NCBI GenBank assembly: GCA_040219235.1
Contig: JAVJSV010000011.1
Span: 62,001-126,000, forward strand
Source: Rhodospirillaceae bacterium
GTDB lineage: Bacteria; Pseudomonadota; Alphaproteobacteria; Rhodospirillales; Rhodospirillaceae
Length of the DNA: 64,000 nt
Direction: 5' to 3'
The position numbers and the translations under genes were made by a program. Position 1 is the first letter of the stretch. The number at the start of each line of letters is the position of its first letter. Under the pieces are notes generated by a model. The model searched no databases, was not told the DNA's origin, and was given only the letters and a program-made list of their open reading frames with translations. Positions 56,883 to 64,000 of this stretch are shown in pieces.

Positions 56883-58766
56883 ATGAACCTGCAAGCCGAC
56901 CCATCTAAAAATGGAATATCAGAAACAGCTTCAGTGTCTGATACGGAGTCTATTGTTGTAAGGTTTGCCGGAGATTCTGGCGATGGCGTGCAGTTACTTG
57001 GTGGCCAATTTTCTCAGGCCACTGCGCTTGACCATAACTCTTTAGCAACGTTCCCTGATTTTCCGGCTGAAATTCGCGCACCCACAGGCACGACCTACGG
57101 TGTGTCCGCATTTCAGATTAAGTTCGGGTCTCGTGAGGTTAAGACATCAGGTGATACACCAGACGTACTCGTGGCGCTAAATCCGGCGGCTCTGAAAGTT
57201 AATTATAAGGACGTTCGCACAGGCGGGTTGATTGTTCTTGATACGGGCAGTTTTACAGCTCGTAATCTTAAGAAGGCCGGGTTTGATGTCGACCCCAGAG
57301 AAGACGACACTTTGGGTGAATATAAAACCCTTGAGATTGATATCTCTACTCTTACCCTTGAGGCAACAAAACCGTTTGAAGTTACCCAGAAAGAAGCCTT
57401 GCGCGCCAAGAACATGTGGACGCTGGGTTTAGTCTACTGGATGTACGACCGCACGACAGAAGCAACCGAAAAATTCATAGCGCTTAAGTTTGGCGTGAAC
57501 TCACCCGTTGCAAACGCAAATATCGCGGCGTTACGGGCTGGTCACGTCTATGGCGAAACCGCTGAAGTTTCTGGCGATGTTCAGCGCACACATGTTGCTG
57601 AAGTTGAATTCGCGCCTGGTGAATACAGATTGGTAACGGGCGCGGAAGCGCTATCTTGGGGGCTTGCCGCAGGATGCCAGTTAGCGGGTTTGGATATGAC
57701 GTTTTGTTCCTATCCTATTACGCCGTCCTCGCCGATCTTGCATATTCTCTCGCGATTGAAAAATTTCGGAATTACGACATTCCAAGCTGAAGATGAAATT
57801 GCTGCAGCTTGTTCAGCTATTGGTGCCTCATATGCTGGCAACATGGGAATCACAGCGAGCTCGGGCCCGGGTATTGCGTTAAAAACAGAAGCTATCGGTC
57901 TGGCGATTTCAACAGAGTTGCCGTTGATCATCGTCGACACTCAGCGCGCTGGTCCATCGACGGGATTACCGACAAAGACCGAACAATCTGATTTATTTCT
58001 CACAGTTTGGGGGCGCAATGGTGATGCGCCTATGCCGGTCGTGTCTGCTCGCTCTCCTTCAGATTGTTTTGATACGGCCATTGAGGCTGTGCGCCTGGCG
58101 ACAAAGTATATGACGCCGGTCTTTCTTTTGTCTGATGGCTATATTGCCAACGCTGCGGAGCCATGGCTCATACCATCCTTATCTGACTATGAAGCATTTC
58201 CAGTTACACACCGCACAGAACCGGAAGGCTTTTTGCCGTTCAGCCGGGATGAGAAAACACTGGCGCGCCCTTGGGTAAAGCCAGGTACGCCGGGACTGAT
58301 GCATCGTATCGGTGGTATTGAGAAGGCGGATGGGACGGGCAATATTTCTTATGACCCAAACAACCATCAAAAGATGACAAATCTCAGAACGGCCAAAATT
58401 GATGGCATAGCGAAGGACATACCGCTTCAGTCTGTTGAGCTTGGTAATGAAACGGGTGGTGACTTGGCGGTGGTTGGATGGGGCTCGACCTATGGCCCAA
58501 TCAATCGGGCTGTGGCAAACGTGCTTGAGGCAGGTTTGAGCGTCTCACACATTCATTTGAGACATGTTTGGCCGCTCCCCTCTAACTTGATCGAGTTGCT
58601 GTCTAAATTCGATAAAGTTTTGGTTGCGGAGATGAATAATGGTCAACTGCTGACATTCCTGCGCAGCCAAACACGCCAAGACATTGAGGGCCACCTCAAA
58701 GTGACAGGTCAGCCCCTGACCATTCGCGAAGTCGAAGACGCTATTAAAGCGCGCGTGCGCAACTAA
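56883..58766 (+). CDS. korA: 2-oxoacid:acceptor oxidoreductase subunit alpha (KorA type)
   Basis: Subunit of a two-subunit 2-oxoglutarate/2-oxoacid:ferredoxin oxidoreductase. The N-terminal gamma-like domain (VVRFAGDSGDGVQLLGGQF, about 26-44) is fused to the alpha/pyrimidine-binding domain (CSYPITPSSPILH, around 279). Length 627 is normal for the fused form. A GTG directly precedes ATG 56883. It is followed 26 bases later by korB. It oxidises 2-oxoacids to acyl-CoA with reduction of ferredoxin; 2-oxoglutarate is likely but other 2-oxoacids are possible. Confidence 0.93.
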   Translation: MNLQADPSKNGISETASVSDTESIVVRFAGDSGDGVQLLGGQFSQATALDHNSLATFPDFPAEIRAPTGTTYGVSAFQIKFGSREVKTSGDTPDVLVALNPAALKVNYKDVRTGGLIVLDTGSFTARNLKKAGFDVDPREDDTLGEYKTLEIDISTLTLEATKPFEVTQKEALRAKNMWTLGLVYWMYDRTTEATEKFIALKFGVNSPVANANIAALRAGHVYGETAEVSGDVQRTHVAEVEFAPGEYRLVTGAEALSWGLAAGCQLAGLDMTFCSYPITPSSPILHILSRLKNFGITTFQAEDEIAAACSAIGASYAGNMGITASSGPGIALKTEAIGLAISTELPLIIVDTQRAGPSTGLPTKTEQSDLFLTVWGRNGDAPMPVVSARSPSDCFDTAIEAVRLATKYMTPVFLLSDGYIANAAEPWLIPSLSDYEAFPVTHRTEPEGFLPFSRDEKTLARPWVKPGTPGLMHRIGGIEKADGTGNISYDPNNHQKMTNLRTAKIDGIAKDIPLQSVELGNETGGDLAVVGWGSTYGPINRAVANVLEAGLSVSHIHLRHVWPLPSNLIELLSKFDKVLVAEMNNGQLLTFLRSQTRQDIEGHLKVTGQPLTIREVEDAIKARVRN

Positions 58767-58792
58767 GCTTACGTGCCTTTGGAGAAAAAAAG

Positions 58793-59815
58793 ATGAACGT
58801 TCAAGTTGAACCCGCCAAACTCAAAGCCAAAGACTTCGCCTCAGATCAAGAAGTGCGTTGGTGCCCCGGTTGCGGTGACTATGCCATCTTGAAAGCCGTC
58901 CAGGTGGCTTTGGCAGAAATGGGAGCTGAGCCTGACAACACCGTATTTGTATCTGGTATCGGCTGTGCCGCGAGATTTCCTTATTACATGGCGACATATG
59001 GTTTCCATACTATTCATGGACGTGCACCTGCCGTTGCCACAGGCGTAAAGCTGGCAAATCCGGATCTTGATGTGTGGGTGGTGTCTGGCGACGGGGATGC
59101 GCTCTCAATCGGGGGTAATCATTTGCTGCATGTGTTGCGGCGTAATGTCGATGTGCAGTTCTTATTGTTCAATAATGAAATTTACGGCCTGACAAAAGGT
59201 CAGTACTCGCCGACATCAAAGGTCGGGCAAAAATCTCCATCGACACCACAAGGGTCGATCGATGCGCCAGTTGATGCGTGTACTTTTGCTTTAGGATGCA
59301 ACGCTAGGTTTGTTGCGCGCGGCATTGATATCCAAGCCAAAAACCTGGGTCATATTTTTAAGCGCGCACGAGATCACAAAGGAGCCTCTTTCGTTGAGAT
59401 CATCCAAAACTGCATTGTGTTTAATGACAATGCATTTGCTCATTTCACCGAGAAGAGCGCGGCAGAAGACACGCAGATTCATGTCGTGCATGGCGAACGG
59501 CTGATTTTTGGGGCTGAAGGTAATAAGGGGTTGCGCATTAAGCCTGGGGCTTTTGAATTGGAAGTTGTGACCATCGGCGAAGGCGGCGTAACTGAGCAGG
59601 ACATTCTTTTCCACGACGAGACAAATCGCGTGCTGGCAGGCTTATTGGTTTCAATGAAACCGCCCGAAATGCCAGTGGCCTTGGGAGTCATCTATTGCGA
59701 CCCCGCGCCGTCTTATGAAGCTGCGGTCCGCGAACAAGTTGAAGCTGCGAAGTCTAAGGGGTTGGGCGATTTGGATGTGCTGTTGCGCTCAGGTAATACT
59801 TGGACGGTGACCTAA
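58793..59815 (+). CDS. korB: 2-oxoacid:ferredoxin oxidoreductase subunit beta (KorB type)
   Basis: TPP-binding partner of KorA, 340 residues. WCPGCGDYAIL holds the first cysteines of the iron-sulfur site, and the TPP/Mg motif is GDGDALSIGGNHLLH followed by NNEIYGLTKGQYSPTS. The C-terminal part contains a conserved Cys (QNCIVFND). ATG 58793 follows GGAG. The TakP-like gene begins four bases after its stop, suggesting that uptake and oxidation of 2-oxoacids are co-expressed. Confidence 0.94.
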   Translation: MNVQVEPAKLKAKDFASDQEVRWCPGCGDYAILKAVQVALAEMGAEPDNTVFVSGIGCAARFPYYMATYGFHTIHGRAPAVATGVKLANPDLDVWVVSGDGDALSIGGNHLLHVLRRNVDVQFLLFNNEIYGLTKGQYSPTSKVGQKSPSTPQGSIDAPVDACTFALGCNARFVARGIDIQAKNLGHIFKRARDHKGASFVEIIQNCIVFNDNAFAHFTEKSAAEDTQIHVVHGERLIFGAEGNKGLRIKPGAFELEVVTIGEGGVTEQDILFHDETNRVLAGLLVSMKPPEMPVALGVIYCDPAPSYEAAVREQVEAAKSKGLGDLDVLLRSGNTWTVT

Positions 59816-59819
59816 TCAG

Positions 59820-60926
59820 ATGAAGCGCCGGTCTTTCATCAAAACGGCTGCTGTCGGCGGATCTGCTGCCGCGGCATCTTCATTACCCACGCCGGCCATC
59901 TCGCAAGGCATTCAAGAATGGCGCATGGTCACAAGCTGGCCGAAAGGGTTGCCCGGACTGGGAACTGGCGCGGACCGTCTGGCGCAGCGCATTACCGATC
60001 TTTCCAATGGGCGTATCATTGTAAAAGTCTATTCAGCCAACGAGCTTGTACCGGCTTTGGGCGTATTTGATGCGGTCGCCGATGGTACGGCTCAGCTTGG
60101 CCATGATGCCTCTTACTATCATCTTGGAAAATCTGAAGGCTGCGCTTTCTATACGTCATTCCCCTGGGGCTTTACGGCAAACGAAATTGAGGCTTGGGTC
60201 GGCTACGGCAATGGCCAGAAACTTTGGGATGAACTGTATAAGCCCTTTGGGGTGCGTGGATTTCTTGCCGGCAACACCGGAACTCAAATGCTGGGTTGGT
60301 TTAAAAAGGAAATCAATTCGGTCGAAGATTTGCAGGGGTTAAAGTTCCGCGCGCCTGGTAATCAGGGGAAAATTCTTCAGAAATTAGGTGCGACGCCTGT
60401 TGTGTTGGCGGGCGGGGAAATATTTCCAGCCCTCCAGTCTGGCGCTCTCGACGGCGCTGAATGGGTGGGCCCTTATAACGATCTTTCCCTCGGGTTTTAC
60501 CAGGTGTGCAAATACTATTATTCCTATGGATATCACGAACCCGGGGCAGCCCTTCAACTCATGGTCAATGAAGAAGCATGGCAATCCCTGACGGATGAAT
60601 TGCGCGGGATTGTAAAAGCTGCGGCGGACGTGGCTAACCAAGATATGTTGGCGGAATACAACGCACGGTCTGGCCCTGCGCTCCGCACGCTTGTGCAAGA
60701 GCATGGTGTTCAAGTTAAGGCGCTTCCGGAAGATGTGCTCATGGCGAGCGGTAGGGCAGCCAATGAAGTGCTTAACGAAGTGTATGAATCTGGCACGCCT
60801 ATTGTACGTAAAATTGTTGAAGATTTTTTGGCTTTTCGCAAAGACATAATGCCCTGGACGCGTATCAGCGAGCAGGCGTTTATCAATGCCCGGCGGTTGC
60901 CGTTTGAATTCGGATTAAGAAGCTAA
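59820..60926 (+). CDS. TRAP transporter substrate-binding protein, TakP-like
   Basis: Periplasmic binding protein (DctP family) of 368 residues, exported by the Tat pathway (MKRRSFIKTAAVGGSAAAAS). The mature sequence is close in pattern to TakP, which binds 2-oxo acids with sodium: WRMVTSWPKGLPGLGTGADRL, ELVPALGVFDAV, and the carboxylate-binding Arg177 in KFRAPGNQG, then GALDGAEWVGPYND. The membrane components (dctM, dctQ) are on the opposite strand 1.3 kb further on. The four-base spacing from korB supports a 2-oxoacid substrate. Its stop overlaps the end of the convergent Fic-like gene. Confidence 0.9.
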   Translation: MKRRSFIKTAAVGGSAAAASSLPTPAISQGIQEWRMVTSWPKGLPGLGTGADRLAQRITDLSNGRIIVKVYSANELVPALGVFDAVADGTAQLGHDASYYHLGKSEGCAFYTSFPWGFTANEIEAWVGYGNGQKLWDELYKPFGVRGFLAGNTGTQMLGWFKKEINSVEDLQGLKFRAPGNQGKILQKLGATPVVLAGGEIFPALQSGALDGAEWVGPYNDLSLGFYQVCKYYYSYGYHEPGAALQLMVNEEAWQSLTDELRGIVKAAADVANQDMLAEYNARSGPALRTLVQEHGVQVKALPEDVLMASGRAANEVLNEVYESGTPIVRKIVEDFLAFRKDIMPWTRISEQAFINARRLPFEFGLRS

Positions 60927-62173
60927 AGCGTCCAATTCATTTTAGCGTGTAGAGCAGTTCTGAAGTGTTTCGGACTCATGTCCCACCCATTTGGAACGCC
61001 TACCCGTTCCAACAATTTTTCCAGCGATGGGCTTCGGGACTCTAAATCCAGTAGTGTCGCGAAGACATCATCTTCGATGAGAGATACAGCTTTCTCAAGG
61101 CTTCTGTCAGAAGACTTCAACAAACCTAAACGTTTTAAATCTATCAGGGCCATGACGCCGTCAGTCAAAACACCAAGGCTTGGGGGTGTCGGTCGGTACG
61201 CTCGTTTGAGCGCTACTTGAACGTCAAGCAAACGGCAGCCCATCGATAGCGGATAGCGTTTGAGTAAACCGTCAAAGAGCGTGTCCGGATCTTCTAGGCA
61301 CAGTGTTAAGTAGCAAAGTTCTTTGACGTAAAATGAGGCATAGTCAAAGTAGGGGTGGCCCTGTGTCAGTAATGGGTCGTCAGAAGCCAAGTCCTGCATG
61401 ATTTCTTCAGATAATTTGTCAATGACGTCTGTTAATCCGTCTGGCCAGATTTGCGCGCTCTGGCTTCTACTTTCGTATGTTTTTATGAGTGCGTTGATAA
61501 CCTCTAAGATGTGCGTCGGGTAGATGACCTGAGCGGGCACACCAATCCCGAACAGGAAAGCCGTGATAAATTCGATATGTCCTATGCGCTCGGTGACATG
61601 ACGATGGAATAGAAGTCTATCGCTATTATCTAAAGACGCGCGGTATCCTGTCAGTGAAAACGTCAATGGGCGTTGATGGTGCAAACCTAGCAGAACCATT
61701 ATGTCTTCCCCGGTTCGGCCTGTCCCATCTTTAACAGGATGCAACAATTGCAGGGCGAAATCCGCGATCGCGATGTATCGTATAAACAAGGTCTCACTAG
61801 TAAAAGACTCGTGCGCTACGAGTGCCGCGAAGAGTTTGCTTGAAAGAGACTTCAGGAATTTTGGGTGGACCACTTCAAAGCCACCTACATTTCCGCGGAT
61901 ACCTCTTAGGCTACACAGTTCATCTAATGTTGTTTGATAGTAAGGGTCTCGCTTCTCAGACGTGATAAAACGATAGGCTGAATCAGCCTGCGCCATCTGA
62001 CCCATGTGAACATCGCGGGCAAAGTGGTGCTGGTTGATACTTAAGTAAGAGTCCAGCAGTGGGGTTTTCTCAGCCACAAAGCGCGGGATGAGATCACTTC
62101 TGACATTATCTGAAGCGCAGCGCACTAAAGCGTGCGTATCCCGGCGCTGACGCAGGAATGCCTGAGTATCCAT
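60923..62173 (-). CDS. divergent Fic-fold protein
   Basis: 416 residues, no signal peptide. The central part matches the Fic core: LLHPVKDGTGRTGED at 143-157, versus the consensus HPFxxGNGRxxR. The catalytic His145 is kept, but the Asn of GNGR is Thr and the terminal Arg is Glu, so AMP-transfer activity may be altered or lost. No anti-Fic inhibitory motif is obvious. The rest is helical with no recognised domain. It lies between the TRAP binding protein (convergent, overlapping by four bases) and the TRAP permease genes on its own strand. Confidence 0.55.
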   Translation of the reverse strand: MDTQAFLRQRRDTHALVRCASDNVRSDLIPRFVAEKTPLLDSYLSINQHHFARDVHMGQMAQADSAYRFITSEKRDPYYQTTLDELCSLRGIRGNVGGFEVVHPKFLKSLSSKLFAALVAHESFTSETLFIRYIAIADFALQLLHPVKDGTGRTGEDIMVLLGLHHQRPLTFSLTGYRASLDNSDRLLFHRHVTERIGHIEFITAFLFGIGVPAQVIYPTHILEVINALIKTYESRSQSAQIWPDGLTDVIDKLSEEIMQDLASDDPLLTQGHPYFDYASFYVKELCYLTLCLEDPDTLFDGLLKRYPLSMGCRLLDVQVALKRAYRPTPPSLGVLTDGVMALIDLKRLGLLKSSDRSLEKAVSLIEDDVFATLLDLESRSPSLEKLLERVGVPNGWDMSPKHFRTALHAKMNWTL

Positions 62174-62235
62174 TACATCGACTCCACAACCACCATGGGA
62201 TGCAAACTCACATCATCTTCAGAGCCAATAGCGCT

Positions 62236-63768
62236 TTATTGCGGGACGAGATTGTCAAATTGATCAAGGTTGCCTGGCGGCGTTTGAGAAGGCTTGTCAC
62301 TCAACAGGTCCTCAAAGCGGTCGAGTCCATCCATGGGAATTGCAGTGCTGGGTGAGGCTTCCGCGCCTAGCGGTGGAACGTAATGTTCGGCACCAAATAG
62401 AATATCTGGCAGCCATGTTGCGAGGTCAGGCACAAGCCAGAGCAGTCCAATTCCAGCCACCTGCAAGCCGACAAACGGCAGAGCCCCTTTGTAGATATCC
62501 AGTGTCTTGATGGCGGCGTCCGCCACGCCGCGCAGGTAAAAAAGAGCAAACCCAAACGGCGGCGTCAGGAAACTGGTTTGCAAGTTCATGCCGATCAGAA
62601 CGCCCAGCCAAATGGGGTCGACGCCGAGCTGAATCAAAACCGGAGCGGCAATTGGCACTGTGATGAAAATAATTTCAAACGTGTCGAGAAAAAACCCAAG
62701 AAAGAAAATCACCAGCATCACGATAAAGACAGCGCCTGCCGCACCTCCTGGCATGGAGGCAAGAATATCGAAAACCAGTTCCTCGCCGCCCAAGCCCCTA
62801 AAAACCAAACTAAAGACAGACGCGCCCAGTAAAATCACAAAGACCATGGAACTGATCATTAAAGTCGCGCGCATCACCTGACCGAGGATTGATCTGTTCA
62901 GTTGGCCTTTGGCGGCGGCTAGGAGCATGGCACCAACTGCTCCAACTGAGGCGGATTCTGTAGGGGTTGCGATACCTGCGAGGATGGACCCAAGGACTGC
63001 AAAAATCAGAAGTAATGGTGGTGCCAGGGCGCTCACAACTCTGCCGGGGAGGCTGGCGCGCTGCGCCGGGTCAAGCTCAAGGGCGGGGCAAGACTCGGGG
63101 TCTGTGATCGCTTTGAAGCCAATCCACAGCATGTAAAGAATGACTAAAATCAGGCCGGGTAACATAGCACCGGCAAACAGTTGCCCGACAGACAAGGGGT
63201 CTGGTGAGAAATTGCCCATTTCCAACTGCGCCTGCTGGTTGGCCCCTTGCAGAATGTCGCCCATAAAAATGAGAACGGTTGAGGGTGGTATGATTTGACC
63301 GAGGGTGCCAGAAGCGCAAATCGCGCCCGTCGCGAGTTTAGGATCATATCCGGCCCGGGTCATGATGGGCAGGCTCAGGAGACCCATGGTGACGACTGTC
63401 GCGCCGACAATGCCGGTTGAGGCGGCGAGCAGGGCCCCCACTAAGATCACGGAGAGTCCGAGACCCCCGCGCATGGCACCAAACAACTCTCCCATGGTCA
63501 TAAGCAGTTGCTCAGCGATTTTTGATCGCTCGAGCATCACGCCCATAAAAACAAACAGGGGCACGGCAACTAGCACTTCATTGGTCATGGTGCCAAAATA
63601 GCGACTCGCCAAAGCAGACAATAAGCTTGGCTCAAACAGACCCAAGGCGATTCCAAGACCGCCGAATGCTAGAGCAGTTCCAGCAAGGGTGAAGGCAACC
63701 GGATAACCAGCAAGCACCACTAATATGGTGGCGAGAAACATCAGGGCCGCAAGAATTTCTCCGATCAT
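62236..63768 (-). CDS. TRAP transporter large permease (DctM)
   Basis: 510-residue membrane protein with about twelve hydrophobic segments. The TRAP DctM pattern is present: IKLG-like first helices, GILGATVVTMGLLSLP-like segment (GIVGATVVTMGLLSLP), CASGTLGQIIPPSTVLIFMGDI, and TPTESASVGAVGAMLLAA. It moves the substrate with sodium together with DctQ and the TakP-like protein. A hydrophilic tail of about 45 residues (RFEDLLSDKPSQTPPGNLDQ) follows the last helix and is unusual. The start overlaps dctQ by four bases. Confidence 0.93.
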   Translation of the reverse strand: MIGEILAALMFLATILVVLAGYPVAFTLAGTALAFGGLGIALGLFEPSLLSALASRYFGTMTNEVLVAVPLFVFMGVMLERSKIAEQLLMTMGELFGAMRGGLGLSVILVGALLAASTGIVGATVVTMGLLSLPIMTRAGYDPKLATGAICASGTLGQIIPPSTVLIFMGDILQGANQQAQLEMGNFSPDPLSVGQLFAGAMLPGLILVILYMLWIGFKAITDPESCPALELDPAQRASLPGRVVSALAPPLLLIFAVLGSILAGIATPTESASVGAVGAMLLAAAKGQLNRSILGQVMRATLMISSMVFVILLGASVFSLVFRGLGGEELVFDILASMPGGAAGAVFIVMLVIFFLGFFLDTFEIIFITVPIAAPVLIQLGVDPIWLGVLIGMNLQTSFLTPPFGFALFYLRGVADAAIKTLDIYKGALPFVGLQVAGIGLLWLVPDLATWLPDILFGAEHYVPPLGAEASPSTAIPMDGLDRFEDLLSDKPSQTPPGNLDQFDNLVPQ

Positions 63769-64000
63769 GCGTTCACCTCGGGCCCATGGACGTTGCTGCG
63801 CTTGAGGTCTGGTGAATATTCTTGGTGACCGTTAAGAAACAACATGCGTCGCGCAAGGAGAGCCATGCCTTGCAGGGTCAGCACAGCGCAAAAAATCCAG
63901 ATCATGGATTTCAAAACAAAGAGGCCGGGCATTCCATTGGACTGCGATGAAGGCTCTAAAATTTTCCAGGATGACAAAACGAACTGGGATGATGTCCAGG
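63765..64000 (-). CDS. TRAP transporter small permease (DctQ), 3' end only
   Basis: The window edge cuts this gene; 78 C-terminal residues are visible on the minus strand, and the true start lies beyond 64000. One hydrophobic helix (LFVLKSMIWIFCAVLTLQGMALLARR) preceded by SSWKILEPSSQ and followed by a hydrophilic tail fits the last helix of DctQ. Overlaps dctM by four bases. Confidence 0.85.
   Translation of the reverse strand, partial: WTSSQFVLSSWKILEPSSQSNGMPGLFVLKSMIWIFCAVLTLQGMALLARRMLFLNGHQEYSPDLKRSNVHGPEVNA

Overview
The window looks like chromosomal DNA of an alphaproteobacterium. The evidence is gene content and order: dnaA-dnaN-recF-gyrB, a complete cytochrome c maturation (ccm) set transcribed away from acnA, a Suv3-like helicase followed by an S4 protein, fdxA and carD, a YcgN-type cysteine-cluster protein, and a TakP-like TRAP binding protein. 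The order or genus cannot be fixed from the sequence alone. Several large TonB-dependent receptors and a TRAP transporter point to a heterotroph that scavenges dissolved organic compounds. No rRNA, tRNA, CRISPR array, integrase, transposase or phage gene was seen.

Region by region. (1) 0-7.3 kb: replication block dnaA, dnaN, recF, gyrB, then a small ABM-domain protein. (2) 7.3-13.9 kb: a TonB-dependent receptor with a strong terminator, an orphan ribbon-helix-helix regulator with tandem repeats on both sides, a bifunctional class A penicillin-binding protein, and a SleB-type cell-wall hydrolase. (3) 13.9-23.2 kb, minus strand: YgjP-like metalloprotein, YcgN, SCO1, then ccmI, H, G, F, E, D, C, B, A read in reverse, many with overlapping start and stop codons. 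This is an apparatus for making c-type cytochromes and assembling cytochrome oxidase. (4) 23.4-30.4 kb: acnA, a tandem alpha/beta-hydrolase protein that has lost both nucleophiles, htpG, and a ribosome hibernation factor. (5) 30.5-37.7 kb: helicase, S4 protein, TerB-like protein, fdxA, a structured intergenic region that may encode or lead an RNA, carD with a strong terminator, a Tat/lipoprotein M48 peptidase, and a secreted nuclease. (6) 37.7-53.9 kb: an accessory block dominated by exported proteins. On the minus strand it runs TonB receptor, TonB receptor, two orphan oligopeptide-type binding proteins, two tandem CpcT/CpeT-like secreted proteins and a truncated Tat-exported nitrilase-like protein. 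A third receptor is divergent. (7) 54-64 kb: metC, a TPR-glycosyltransferase-like protein, korA-korB, a TakP-like 2-oxoacid binding protein, a divergent Fic-fold protein, and the TRAP permeases dctM and dctQ (the last cut by the window edge).

The best candidate for something undescribed is region 6. Seven consecutive same-strand genes all carry export signals. Two encode paralogues of a phycobiliprotein lyase family, although no phycobiliprotein is present. The last three are coupled by 4-bp ATGA overlaps. I read it as an uptake or processing locus for an unknown ligand, possibly hydrophobic; that reading is inference. Other items worth attention are the double pseudo-hydrolase after acnA, the degenerate Fic protein sitting inside a split TRAP system next to KorAB, operator-like repeats around the orphan RHH gene, and the fdxA-carD intergenic structure.
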